Part shown: positions 7,675-16,212 of the stretch, piece after piece
Numbering within the stretch: the first letter of the stretch is position 1
Layout of the letters: each line of letters starts with the position of its first letter
DNA from: Bacteroidales bacterium
GTDB taxonomy: Bacteria; Bacteroidota; Bacteroidia; Bacteroidales; UBA932
Direction: 5' to 3'
Length of the DNA: 50,115 nt
NCBI GenBank assembly: GCA_017429765.1
Contig: JAFROJ010000060.1
Span: 1-50,115, forward strand
Position numbers and translations under genes: made by a program
Notes under the pieces: generated by a model
Seen by the model: the letters and a program-made list of their open reading frames with translations, nothing else
Database searches by the model: none
What the model was told of the DNA's origin: nothing

Positions 7675-10600
7675 ATGGTTCATCTTATGAAAAAAGGATC
7701 AGCCACCTTGGTGGCGATCTTTGCGGGATTGGCGGCCTTCGCGCAGGTCACCACATCCAGCTTAGCCGGAAACATCAAGGATGAGACCGGTGAGCCATTG
7801 ACCGGCGCCGCCGTCGTGGCCATCCACACTCCTTCCGGCACCCAGTACGCCGCCGTGGCCAACGCGGACGGTAACTACATGATCAACGGTATGCGTGTCG
7901 GTGGTCCCTACAGGGTAGAGATCTCCTTCCTGGGTTACCAGTCGATTCTCTACACCGATGTGACTCTCCAGCTCGCCGAGACTTTCAACCTCAACGCCCA
8001 GCTCAAACCCGACAACGAGCAGCTTGAGTCGGCCGTCGTCATCGCCGCCCCGACATCCAAGTTCACCGCTGTCGTGAAGACCGGAGCGTCCACCAACATC
8101 TCGACCACCCAGATCACGGAGATGCCTACCGTCAGCAGGAGCCTGACCGATGTCGCCAAGCTCTCCCCTTACGGTGGTAACGGAATGAACTTCTCCGGCT
8201 CGTCCGGCCGTTCCGCCAACTTCACCGTTGACGGCGCTAACGTGAACAATAACTTTGGTCTTAGCACAGCCCTCCCCGGCGGTGGCAACCCTATCTCGAT
8301 CGACGCTATCGAGGAGGTCCAGATCGTGGTGTCCCCGTATGATGTGCGTCAGTCCAACTTCATCGGTGGAGGTATCAACGCTATCACCAAGTCCGGTACC
8401 AACACCCTGAAGGGTTCGGCTTACATCTATCACCAGAACGAGAACCTCCACGGAAGCAGGGTCGACGGGATAGACCTCGAGAGGAGCAAGGATCGCCAGA
8501 GCACCTACGGATTCACCCTGGGCGGCCCTATCATCAAGAACAAGCTCTTCTTCTTCGTCAACGCCGAGAAGTCCCCGAGCCCGTCCGAGATCATCAGGTG
8601 GAGGCCTTCCACCGACGGTGTGGCCGATGAGGAGAGGATGATCACCCGTGTCAAGAAGAGTGAGGCCGATCAGATGATCAGCTTCCTGAAGAGCAACTAC
8701 GGCTACGATCCCGGTTCCTACGACAACTACAACAAGAGCAACGGAAACGTCAAGCTCTTGGCCAGGATCGACTGGAACATCAGCCAGAAGCACAAGCTCG
8801 CCCTCAGGTACAACTACACCAACTCCAACCAGTGGAAGACCCCTTCCACCTCGCGTGATGTCCCTACCCTGAGCAACGGCATGGTCAGCAAGGACGGTCT
8901 TGTGTTCAGCAACTCCCTGTACAACCAGAACAACCAGATCTACACTCTCTCCGCCGATTTCAACAGCCGTCTCGGCGACAACCTGTCCAACCAGCTGCTT
9001 GTCACTTATTCCAACATCCAGGACGTGCGTGACAACGACGAGGACAACTTCTTCCCCTTCGTGGAGATCGCCGCGGGTGACCTCGGTGACAGCGGCAGCC
9101 CTTACATGGACTTCGGTACCGAGCTCTTCACCTACAGGAACAATGTCCAGAACACCGTTCTCAACATAAAGGACGATCTCACCTGGTACAAGGGAGCCCA
9201 CAAGATCACCGCTGGTCTCAGCTACGAGGCCCAGATGGCTCTCAACACCTACATGCGTAATGGTACCGGCACCTTCCAGTTCGCCAGCCTGAGCGACTTC
9301 TACAACGGGAACGCTCCTGTCTCCATGGCTTTCGACTGGGGATTCGATGGAGAAGAGTATCCTTCCGCCAAGGTCCGTTTCTACCAGATCGGCGCCTATG
9401 CCCAGGACGAGTGGAACGTGAACGACAAGTTCAAGCTCACCTACGGACTCCGTCTTGACAACCTGTCGTTCAACAACAACGACATCATGACCAACAACGC
9501 CGCCCTCGCGATCGACTACGGCGGACGCAGCGTCGACACCGGCAAATGGCCCAAGACCAGCATCCAGTTCAGCCCCCGCGTCGGGTTCTCATGGGATGTC
9601 CTTGGTGACAGGAGGCTCAAGATCCGCGGCGGCACAGGTCTCTTCGCCGGACGTATCCCTCTCGTGTTCTTCACCAATATGCCGACCAACGCCGGTATCG
9701 TGAAGGGCCGTCTGACCCAGATGAAGGATCCGGCCGTCCTGGGCAAGATGATCCAGAACGGCAAGCTTGTCACCGACCGCTGGGAGATCCTGAATATTCT
9801 CAACGGGATCAACTCCTCCAAGTACCCCAAGACCATCACTCCTGAGACCGCTCCCGCTCCCAGCGAGATCGCCGGTGTGGACTACAATTTCAAGATGCCT
9901 CAGGTCTGGAAGAGCTCAATCGCTGTCGACTACACCCTGCCTGTCGCCTTCCCTCTCACCTTCACCGCCGAGTACATCTTCAACAAGACCATCAACGGCG
10001 TGATGCTCAACAACTACAACATCACCGACGACAACTCTGGCTGGGCCACCTTCAACGGCGCCGACAGCCGTCACATCTATCCCGCCAGCTACAAGTACAG
10101 CAAGGTCGACGCCTATGTCCTGTCCAACACCAATAAGGGTTACGGCTCGATCGCCACTGTCTCCGTCAACTCCGAGCCTGTGAAGGGGCTGTTCCTTACC
10201 GCTTCCTACACCCACACCGTGAGCAAGGAAATCACCGGTATGCCCGGTTCGAACGCCTCCGCCGCCTGGAAATATATTCCTTCCGTGGACGGCCCGAACT
10301 TCAACATCCTTCACAACTCCTCTTACAACCTGCCTGACCGTATCATGGGTTCCGTCTCTTACACCGACAAGGCCCACAACCACTGGAGCCTCCTCTATGA
10401 GGGACTCCGCTATGGCGGCAACAGCTTCATCTATTCCAACGACATCAACGGCGACGGTAACGCCTACGACCTGATGTACATCCCCGCTGACAAGAGCGAG
10501 ATCCGCTTCATCGACTCCGACAACGAGGCCCGTTTCTGGGAGTTCCTCGAGCAGGACAAGTATCTCAGCGGCCACAAGGGCCAGTACGCCGAGGCCTATG

Positions 10601-10938
10601 CCACGACCCAGCCCTTCCGTCATGTCTTCGACTTCCGCTACGCCCACGACTTCACAGTCAAGATCGGCAGCACCAAGAACACTCTCCAGCTCAGCCTCGA
10701 TGTCCAGAACGCCGGCAACTTGTTCAACTCCCAGTGGGGTGTGGCCAAGACCTGGAGCCCCGACGTGCCCAAGGACACCAACGGCAACGGCAAGATCCTG
10801 AAGTACGAGCGTACCGATCCTGACGGAGTCCCTGTGTTCTCCACCACTGTTCCTTCGGGAGCCAAGACCTGGGACTATTCCCACACTCTCTCCAACTGCT
10901 GGTACATGCAGATCGGTGTCAAATATCTGTTCAACTAA
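7675..10938 (+). CDS. Oar-like TonB-dependent outer-membrane receptor (right copy)
   Basis: Outer-membrane transporter of 1087 residues from the ATG at 7675. The frame stays open back to 7609, but that stretch overlaps the promoter start region and the inverted repeat, and the signal peptide (MKKGSATLVAIFAGLAAFAQ) begins just after 7675; ATG 7687 is an alternative. The order is signal peptide, carboxypeptidase-regulatory-like domain (to about residue 110), plug with VSPYDVRQSNFIGGGINAIT, and a barrel ending in YLFN. It is paralogous to 3233-6580 along its whole length: N-terminus, plug and many barrel strands match, while several barrel segments that probably face outside differ, as expected for different ligands. 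Codons are almost all C- or G-ending, typical of highly expressed genes and unlike the left copy. The lipoprotein gene follows after 17 bp. The predicted promoter faces this gene, so it should be the expressed copy. Confidence 0.9.
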   Translation: MVHLMKKGSATLVAIFAGLAAFAQVTTSSLAGNIKDETGEPLTGAAVVAIHTPSGTQYAAVANADGNYMINGMRVGGPYRVEISFLGYQSILYTDVTLQLAETFNLNAQLKPDNEQLESAVVIAAPTSKFTAVVKTGASTNISTTQITEMPTVSRSLTDVAKLSPYGGNGMNFSGSSGRSANFTVDGANVNNNFGLSTALPGGGNPISIDAIEEVQIVVSPYDVRQSNFIGGGINAITKSGTNTLKGSAYIYHQNENLHGSRVDGIDLERSKDRQSTYGFTLGGPIIKNKLFFFVNAEKSPSPSEIIRWRPSTDGVADEERMITRVKKSEADQMISFLKSNYGYDPGSYDNYNKSNGNVKLLARIDWNISQKHKLALRYNYTNSNQWKTPSTSRDVPTLSNGMVSKDGLVFSNSLYNQNNQIYTLSADFNSRLGDNLSNQLLVTYSNIQDVRDNDEDNFFPFVEIAAGDLGDSGSPYMDFGTELFTYRNNVQNTVLNIKDDLTWYKGAHKITAGLSYEAQMALNTYMRNGTGTFQFASLSDFYNGNAPVSMAFDWGFDGEEYPSAKVRFYQIGAYAQDEWNVNDKFKLTYGLRLDNLSFNNNDIMTNNAALAIDYGGRSVDTGKWPKTSIQFSPRVGFSWDVLGDRRLKIRGGTGLFAGRIPLVFFTNMPTNAGIVKGRLTQMKDPAVLGKMIQNGKLVTDRWEILNILNGINSSKYPKTITPETAPAPSEIAGVDYNFKMPQVWKSSIAVDYTLPVAFPLTFTAEYIFNKTINGVMLNNYNITDDNSGWATFNGADSRHIYPASYKYSKVDAYVLSNTNKGYGSIATVSVNSEPVKGLFLTASYTHTVSKEITGMPGSNASAAWKYIPSVDGPNFNILHNSSYNLPDRIMGSVSYTDKAHNHWSLLYEGLRYGGNSFIYSNDINGDGNAYDLMYIPADKSEIRFIDSDNEARFWEFLEQDKYLSGHKGQYAEAYATTQPFRHVFDFRYAHDFTVKIGSTKNTLQLSLDVQNAGNLFNSQWGVAKTWSPDVPKDTNGNGKILKYERTDPDGVPVFSTTVPSGAKTWDYSHTLSNCWYMQIGVKYLFN

Positions 10939-10955
10939 TCTAACACAGGCACGAT

Positions 10956-13124
10956 ATGAAACTCAATAATATTCTCGCTTCATTATTCGCCGCGGCCGCT
11001 GTTCTTGTCGGTTGTACCGTGGATGAGCCTGTTTCCAAGCTCACAGGCTTGGAGGTCTCCAACGACTATGTCACTGTCGAGGCCGACACACAGACCAGCG
11101 CCACCATCACGGTGGTAGGTGACGAGTCCTGGACCGCCACACCTCAGGCGGACTGGGTCACTGTCAGCCCCGCCAATGGTTCCGCCGGCCAGAACGTCAC
11201 GATGACTATCACCGCCACTCCGGCCACCGCCGCGAGGAACACCGAGGTCCACATCAAGATGGGTGCGAAGACCAAGATCATCAGCTTCAACCAGAAAGCG
11301 CCGGCTGGAGTTGACACTCCTCCTTCCACCTGCGCCGAGGTCATCGCCGGTGAGAACATAACCTACAAGGTCGTCGGAACGGTCACCTCGATCGCCAACA
11401 CCCAGTACGGTAACTGGTATCTCGCCGATGACACCGGAGAGATCTACATCTACGGCACGTTCAACTCCAAGGGTGCCTATCCTAAGGATTCTGATGGCGG
11501 TTGGGACGCTTTCGGCATCGAGGTGGGTGACAAGGTCATGGTCGAGGGTCCCAAGACTGTCTATAACGGGACTGTCGAGCTTGTCGACGTCTCCTACACG
11601 ATTGTCCAGAAGTCCCTCATCGACGCCAGCCTCACAACGGAAGTCCTTACTCCCGAGGCCGGCACCGACACCCTGATCGTCAGCTCCAAGGTCCAGCCTG
11701 TCCTGGTCTCTGTCGACGCCGACTGGATCTCGGTCTCCGACCTGACTTCCGACGGCAACTATCTCCTTGTGTACAAGGCCAACAACCGTACCGCCGAGCG
11801 TAAGGCCACCATCACGATCAAGGCACCCGGCGCCGTCAAGGCTCTCACGATCACCCAGGAGGGTGTCGAGCCCACCGGACTCACCGTGACCGAGATCGTG
11901 GCTGAGGAGGACAACTCCATAGTCGAGACCCTCGAGTGCACCACAGTGGCCAAGACCACCAGGGGAATCGTCGTCTCCGACGGCACCACCGCCCTCTATG
12001 TCTACGGCAATAAGGTCGATGATGTCAAGGTTGGCGACAACCTCAAGATCTGGGCTAAGAAGACCACCTACAACGGTGTGCCCGAGCTTACCGACATCAC
12101 CGCCGTCGACGTGATCTCCAGCGGCAACGCCGTCAAGCATCCGGACGCCAAGGACATCACAGCCACCGCCACTGAGTACACCGCCGCTGTCGCTGAATAT
12201 GTCAGGCTCTCCGGGACCCTCACCGTCTCCGGCAACTACTACAACATCGCCCTTGACGGGGTCGACACGGGCACCAAGCAGGGAAGCATAGTCTATCCGA
12301 CCGACGATCTCAACGCCAAGAGCTTCGACGGCAAGAAGATCACCGTGACCGGTTACTACAACGGCCTTTCCGGCGGCGGCAAGTTCCTCAACATCGTCGC
12401 CACCAAGGTCGCCGAGTTTGTTGACAATCCCAAGGGTACCCTGAAGAACCCTTATGACGCCACAGAGCTCGCCAACCTGCTGAAGGGCGGCGCCACCTTT
12501 GATGAGCCCGTCTACGCCAGGGGAATCATCAACAAGATCGACAATGTCAACACCAGCTACGGCAACGCCCAGTACTGGCTCTCCACTGACGGCTCAGCCG
12601 CCGATCTTGAGGTCTATCGCGGCTTCTATTATGGCGGCGAGAAATTCACCTCCGAGGATCAGATCGCGGTCGGTGACGAGGTCGTTGTCTACGGCAAGGT
12701 GAAGGTCTATAAGGAGACCGCCGAGTTCGACGCCAACAACTACCTTGTGACGATCAACGGCAAGGCCGCTCCCGCCGGGACCGGCACGGCCGACGATCCT
12801 TACAACGTCACGAAGCTTGCCGGAATGCTTCTCGCCGGTGAGACTATCGAGGGTGAGGTTTACGCCAAGGGAATCATCTCCCAGATCGACAACGTGAACC
12901 TCCAGTACGGCAACGCCCAGTACTGGATCTCCGACGACGGCGGCAAGCTCTTCCAGATGGAGGTCTACCGCGGCTTCTGGTTCGGTGGCGAGAAATTCAC
13001 CTCCGAGGACCAGATCGCCCTCGGCGACGAGGTTGTCGTCTGCGGCAAGGTGAAGGTCTATAAGGAGACCCCCGAGTTCGACGCCAACAACAAGATCATC
13101 TCCCTCAACGGAAAGACTGAGTAG
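10956..13124 (+). CDS. BACON-domain, OB-fold-repeat surface lipoprotein (right operon)
   Basis: A 722-residue predicted lipoprotein with lipobox VLVGC near residue 20. A BACON-like domain (about 30-115) has DESWTATPQADWVTVSPANGSAGQ. A first OB-fold-like module (VVGTVTSIANTQYGNWYLADDTGEIYIYG) matches the left-operon lipoprotein closely. Then come a second Ig/BACON-like segment, a middle OB-like module (TTRGIVVSDGTTALYVYGNK) and two nearly identical C-terminal modules, each with a YGNAQYW(L/I)S(T/D)DG segment, a YRGF(Y/W)(Y/F)GGEKFTSEDQIA(V/L)GDEVVV segment and a C-terminal NGK. The extra modules make it about 155 residues longer than its paralogue at 1512-3212. It is cotranscribed with the receptor (17-bp gap) and closed by a terminator at 13146. 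It is probably the surface-exposed partner of the receptor; the ligand is unknown. Confidence 0.78.
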   Translation: MKLNNILASLFAAAAVLVGCTVDEPVSKLTGLEVSNDYVTVEADTQTSATITVVGDESWTATPQADWVTVSPANGSAGQNVTMTITATPATAARNTEVHIKMGAKTKIISFNQKAPAGVDTPPSTCAEVIAGENITYKVVGTVTSIANTQYGNWYLADDTGEIYIYGTFNSKGAYPKDSDGGWDAFGIEVGDKVMVEGPKTVYNGTVELVDVSYTIVQKSLIDASLTTEVLTPEAGTDTLIVSSKVQPVLVSVDADWISVSDLTSDGNYLLVYKANNRTAERKATITIKAPGAVKALTITQEGVEPTGLTVTEIVAEEDNSIVETLECTTVAKTTRGIVVSDGTTALYVYGNKVDDVKVGDNLKIWAKKTTYNGVPELTDITAVDVISSGNAVKHPDAKDITATATEYTAAVAEYVRLSGTLTVSGNYYNIALDGVDTGTKQGSIVYPTDDLNAKSFDGKKITVTGYYNGLSGGGKFLNIVATKVAEFVDNPKGTLKNPYDATELANLLKGGATFDEPVYARGIINKIDNVNTSYGNAQYWLSTDGSAADLEVYRGFYYGGEKFTSEDQIAVGDEVVVYGKVKVYKETAEFDANNYLVTINGKAAPAGTGTADDPYNVTKLAGMLLAGETIEGEVYAKGIISQIDNVNLQYGNAQYWISDDGGKLFQMEVYRGFWFGGEKFTSEDQIALGDEVVVCGKVKVYKETPEFDANNKIISLNGKTE

Positions 13125-13145
13125 GGGTGTAGAGACTCTTAAAAT

Positions 13146-13189
13146 GAAGGGAGGCCGGCCAGGAATGACCGGCTTCTCTTCTTTTTTTC
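13146..13189 (+). terminator. Rho-independent terminator of the right receptor operon
   Basis: An imperfect GC-rich hairpin (GCCGG / CCGGC core, extended by GAAG / CTTC pairs) ends in a run of seven T (13182-13188), about 20 bp after the lipoprotein stop codon. Confidence 0.75.
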
Positions 13190-13209
13190 ATATATTTACG
13201 AGTCAATAA

Positions 13210-16185
13210 ATGATTCCCGTGAATATGAGAAAAGCGTTTCTTCCCGTTCTGGCTGGAGTGGCTCTTATGATCGCTGGTTGCGGCCAGTTGTTCGAGCCGG
13301 TCGATTACGTCAATCCCTATGCCGGCAACATCAGCCACCTGCTGGTCCCGACCTACCCGACAGTGCAGCTTCCCAACTCGATGCTGCGGGTCTATCCCGA
13401 GCGTTCGGACTTCACTTCCGAATATCTTAACGGCCTGCCGGTCATAGTGACCAACCATAGGGAGCGCTCGGCCTTCAAGCTGTCGGTTGATGCCGGCCCT
13501 TCGACCCCTTCGACAGGCTCAGGGACCGGACCGGTCATCCCCGTGTCCTACGACAACGAGCGGCTGACGCCATATTCATTCGACGTGACCCTCGCGGACG
13601 GGAAGATCGAGGCGAGGTACGCCCTGTCCCATCAGAGCGCCGTGTATTCCCTGGAGAGCGACACCCCGCTCAAGATAATCCTTTCCAGCAGGGGAGGAGA
13701 GGTCACTTGGAACGGCGAGGCCCTTGAAGGTTGGCAGACTGTCGAGGACGAGACAAAGGTCTATGTGTTCATGGAGCCGGAGGTCGCCCCGGTCGCCATC
13801 GACACCGCCAGCGACAGGAGAAACAATTGGGTAACACTGAGTTTCAACGTGCCGTCGATAAAGCTCCGTTACGGGGTGTCGTTCATCGACGTCGCCCAGG
13901 CCAAGGCCAATCTCCGCAGGGAGATCGATGGCTTCGATGTTGACGCTGTGGCCGCGGAGGGCCGCAAGGTCTGGAACGAGACCCTCGGAAGAATCTCCGT
14001 GAAAGGGCCCGAGAAACGCAAGAGGGTGCTTTACACCTCCTACTACAGGACCTTCGAGAGGCCGGTCTGCCTGAGCGAGGACGGCCGTTATTGGAGCGCC
14101 TACGACAACGCCATCCACGAGGATGGCGGCACCCCCTTCTACACAGACGACTGGATCTGGGACACTTACAGGGCCGCCCACCCGCTCCGCACTCTGCTTG
14201 ACCAGCCTCTGGAGGAGAATATCCTAGCATCTTACCTTAGGATGGCCGACCAGATGGGGACGGGTTGGATGCCCACCTTCCCGGAGATCACCGGAGACTC
14301 GAGGAGGATGAACTCCAACCACGCCATCCCTTCCTTCGCCGACGCTGTCGCGAAAGGGATGAAAGTGGACGCCGCCGCGGCTTTCGAGGCCGGGCGCAAG
14401 GCGTTGAGGGAGAAGACGTTGGCCCCATGGTGCGGTAATCCCGCCGGCTTGATTGACGAGTTCTACTGGGAGAACGGCTACATCCCCGCCCTCCGGGAGG
14501 GTGAGGAGGAGACCGACCCTAATGTCCACGGTTTCGAGAAGCGCCAGCCGGTCGCCGTGAGCCTCGGGACCGCCTACGACTCCTGGGCCCTCTCCAAACT
14601 GGCCGAGGCCGCCGGGAAGCCCGAGGAGGCGGAATTCTACAGGAACTGGTCGTCCAACTACAGCCTGCTGTTCAATCCCGAGACCCTCTTCTTCCATCCC
14701 AAGGATTCCGAGGGGAATTTCATCCCCGACATCGACTACAACTTCCCCGGAGGCATGGGCGCCCGGGAATATTACGACGAGAACAACGCGTGGGTCTATC
14801 GCTGGGATGTCCAGCATGATATTCCCGGACTGGTCACTTTGATGGGCGGTCCCGATCGCTTCGTCAGGGAGCTGGACCGCATGTTCGCCACACCGCTGGG
14901 GAGAAGCAAATATTCATTCTACCAGAAGCTTCCGGATCACACCGGGAACGTCGGCCAGTTCTCGATGGCCAACGAGCCTTCGCTGCATGTGCCTTATCTC
15001 TACAATTACGCCGGAGCGCCCTGGAAGACACAGAAGAGAGCCCGTCAGATGCTTGACACTTGGTTCAGGGACGATTTGATGGGGGTCCCCGGTGACGAGG
15101 ACGGCGGCGGAATGACCTCATTCGTGGTCTTCACCTCCCTCGGTCTCTATCCCGTGACACCCGGCGATCCGGTTTATACCATCGGTAGCCCGGTCTTCCC
15201 CGAAGCTGAGATGAGGCTTTCTAACGGCAAGACATTCAAGATTATAGCCAAGGATGTCTCGGACGCCAACAAGTACATCCAGAGCGCGACTCATAACGGT
15301 GAGCCGCTGAATGGTCCTTGGATCACCCACGAGGAGATCATGGCGGGAGGGACCTTGACCCTTGAGATGGGTTCTCTGCCGAATAAGGAATGGGGAGCGG
15401 TCACGCCCCAGGACTCGAAGGAATGGAACGCCGCCGGTTGGGAATGGAAAGAGGCCGGCGACGGGATTGAATATTCCTACGCCCAGTTCCCGTTCAGGGG
15501 CAAGACACAGAGCGTCAGCATCGCCCGTTATCCCGCCTCAAAGTTTGAGACTTCACTGGTGCACGCCCCGGGCGACTCCGCCAACACCACCGACTCCCTC
15601 GCCCGCAGGATCGGAGCCCGTATCGCGTTGAACGGCAGTTATTTCAACATGAGAAGGCTTATTCCCCACACCTTCTTCGCGATCGACGGGGAGGTGCTTG
15701 GGGAGACTCCCAAGACGGAGCTGCTCCGCTCCAACGGAGTGCTCGCCATAAAGGATCGTGAGGGCCATAACCTCTCGATCGTGCCTTATGACTCAACCAA
15801 GAGGGAGACTTACAGGACTGAATATTATTCCTCCCTGGCCTCCGGCCCTATTCTCAGGCTGGACGGCAAGGTTCCCGACTTCCCCCATGACAAGTCCTTC
15901 TTCGACATGCGCCACCCCAGGACCTTTATCGGATGGGATGAGAAGGGAATGGTCTACATGATCGTGGTCGACGGGCGCTTCCCCGGCCAGGCCGACGGGA
16001 TGAGCGTTCCCGAGCTCGCCGCGGTTTGCAGGCTCCTCGGTCTTAAGGACGCCATGAATCTGGACGGGGGAGGCTCCTCCACCCTTTGGACTGAGAAGAC
16101 AGGGATCATCAACTTCCCCTATGACAACCGGAAGTTCGACCACGAGGGAGCCCGCAAGGTACCTAACATAGTAGCTGTCAGGTAG
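13210..16185 (+). CDS. Lipoprotein fusion: GH92 alpha-mannosidase + phosphodiester glycosidase (NAGPA)
   Basis: A 991-residue lipoprotein (lipobox IAGC near residue 23; ATG 13225 is an alternative start). Residues about 30-745 are a GH92-type exo-alpha-mannosidase: opening DYVNPYAG, WDTYRAAHPL, Glu524 in the YDENNAWVYRW motif at the family's catalytic-acid position, the acidic cluster Asp629-Glu630-Asp631 in GDEDGGGM that matches the general-base region, and LYPVTPGDPVYTIGSP. Residues about 760-991 are a phosphodiester glycosidase domain with the hallmark NLDGGGSST (950-958), the family of the eukaryotic uncovering enzyme that removes GlcNAc from GlcNAc-phospho-mannose. Some GH92 members cleave mannose-phospho-mannose, so this fusion may act on phosphorylated mannans; that is inference. 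A repeat-derived insert lies at about residues 95-107. A lone gene with at best a weak promoter-like TATATTTA at 13191-13198. Confidence 0.85.
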   Translation: MIPVNMRKAFLPVLAGVALMIAGCGQLFEPVDYVNPYAGNISHLLVPTYPTVQLPNSMLRVYPERSDFTSEYLNGLPVIVTNHRERSAFKLSVDAGPSTPSTGSGTGPVIPVSYDNERLTPYSFDVTLADGKIEARYALSHQSAVYSLESDTPLKIILSSRGGEVTWNGEALEGWQTVEDETKVYVFMEPEVAPVAIDTASDRRNNWVTLSFNVPSIKLRYGVSFIDVAQAKANLRREIDGFDVDAVAAEGRKVWNETLGRISVKGPEKRKRVLYTSYYRTFERPVCLSEDGRYWSAYDNAIHEDGGTPFYTDDWIWDTYRAAHPLRTLLDQPLEENILASYLRMADQMGTGWMPTFPEITGDSRRMNSNHAIPSFADAVAKGMKVDAAAAFEAGRKALREKTLAPWCGNPAGLIDEFYWENGYIPALREGEEETDPNVHGFEKRQPVAVSLGTAYDSWALSKLAEAAGKPEEAEFYRNWSSNYSLLFNPETLFFHPKDSEGNFIPDIDYNFPGGMGAREYYDENNAWVYRWDVQHDIPGLVTLMGGPDRFVRELDRMFATPLGRSKYSFYQKLPDHTGNVGQFSMANEPSLHVPYLYNYAGAPWKTQKRARQMLDTWFRDDLMGVPGDEDGGGMTSFVVFTSLGLYPVTPGDPVYTIGSPVFPEAEMRLSNGKTFKIIAKDVSDANKYIQSATHNGEPLNGPWITHEEIMAGGTLTLEMGSLPNKEWGAVTPQDSKEWNAAGWEWKEAGDGIEYSYAQFPFRGKTQSVSIARYPASKFETSLVHAPGDSANTTDSLARRIGARIALNGSYFNMRRLIPHTFFAIDGEVLGETPKTELLRSNGVLAIKDREGHNLSIVPYDSTKRETYRTEYYSSLASGPILRLDGKVPDFPHDKSFFDMRHPRTFIGWDEKGMVYMIVVDGRFPGQADGMSVPELAAVCRLLGLKDAMNLDGGGSSTLWTEKTGIINFPYDNRKFDHEGARKVPNIVAVR
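13493..13529 (+). repeat. In-frame repeat insert within the GH92 coding sequence
   Basis: The stretch contains CCCTTCGAC and then CCCTTCGACAGGCTCAGGG, bounded by CCGGCCCT and AGGGACCGG, which pair as an imperfect stem. It encodes a low-complexity PSTPSTGSGTGP segment in a loop of the mannosidase N-terminal domain. Sequence of this type looks like a dispersed repeat rather than enzyme core. Confidence 0.5.
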
Positions 16186-16212
16186 CGGAGAATCAACTAT
16201 TAATCAAGGCTA

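Noticed and set aside
7762-9201. Long minus-strand open frame of 479 codons opposite the right receptor
   Set aside because: It is the antisense of a strongly codon-biased gene; the Val/Gly/Asp-rich translation has no domain signature.
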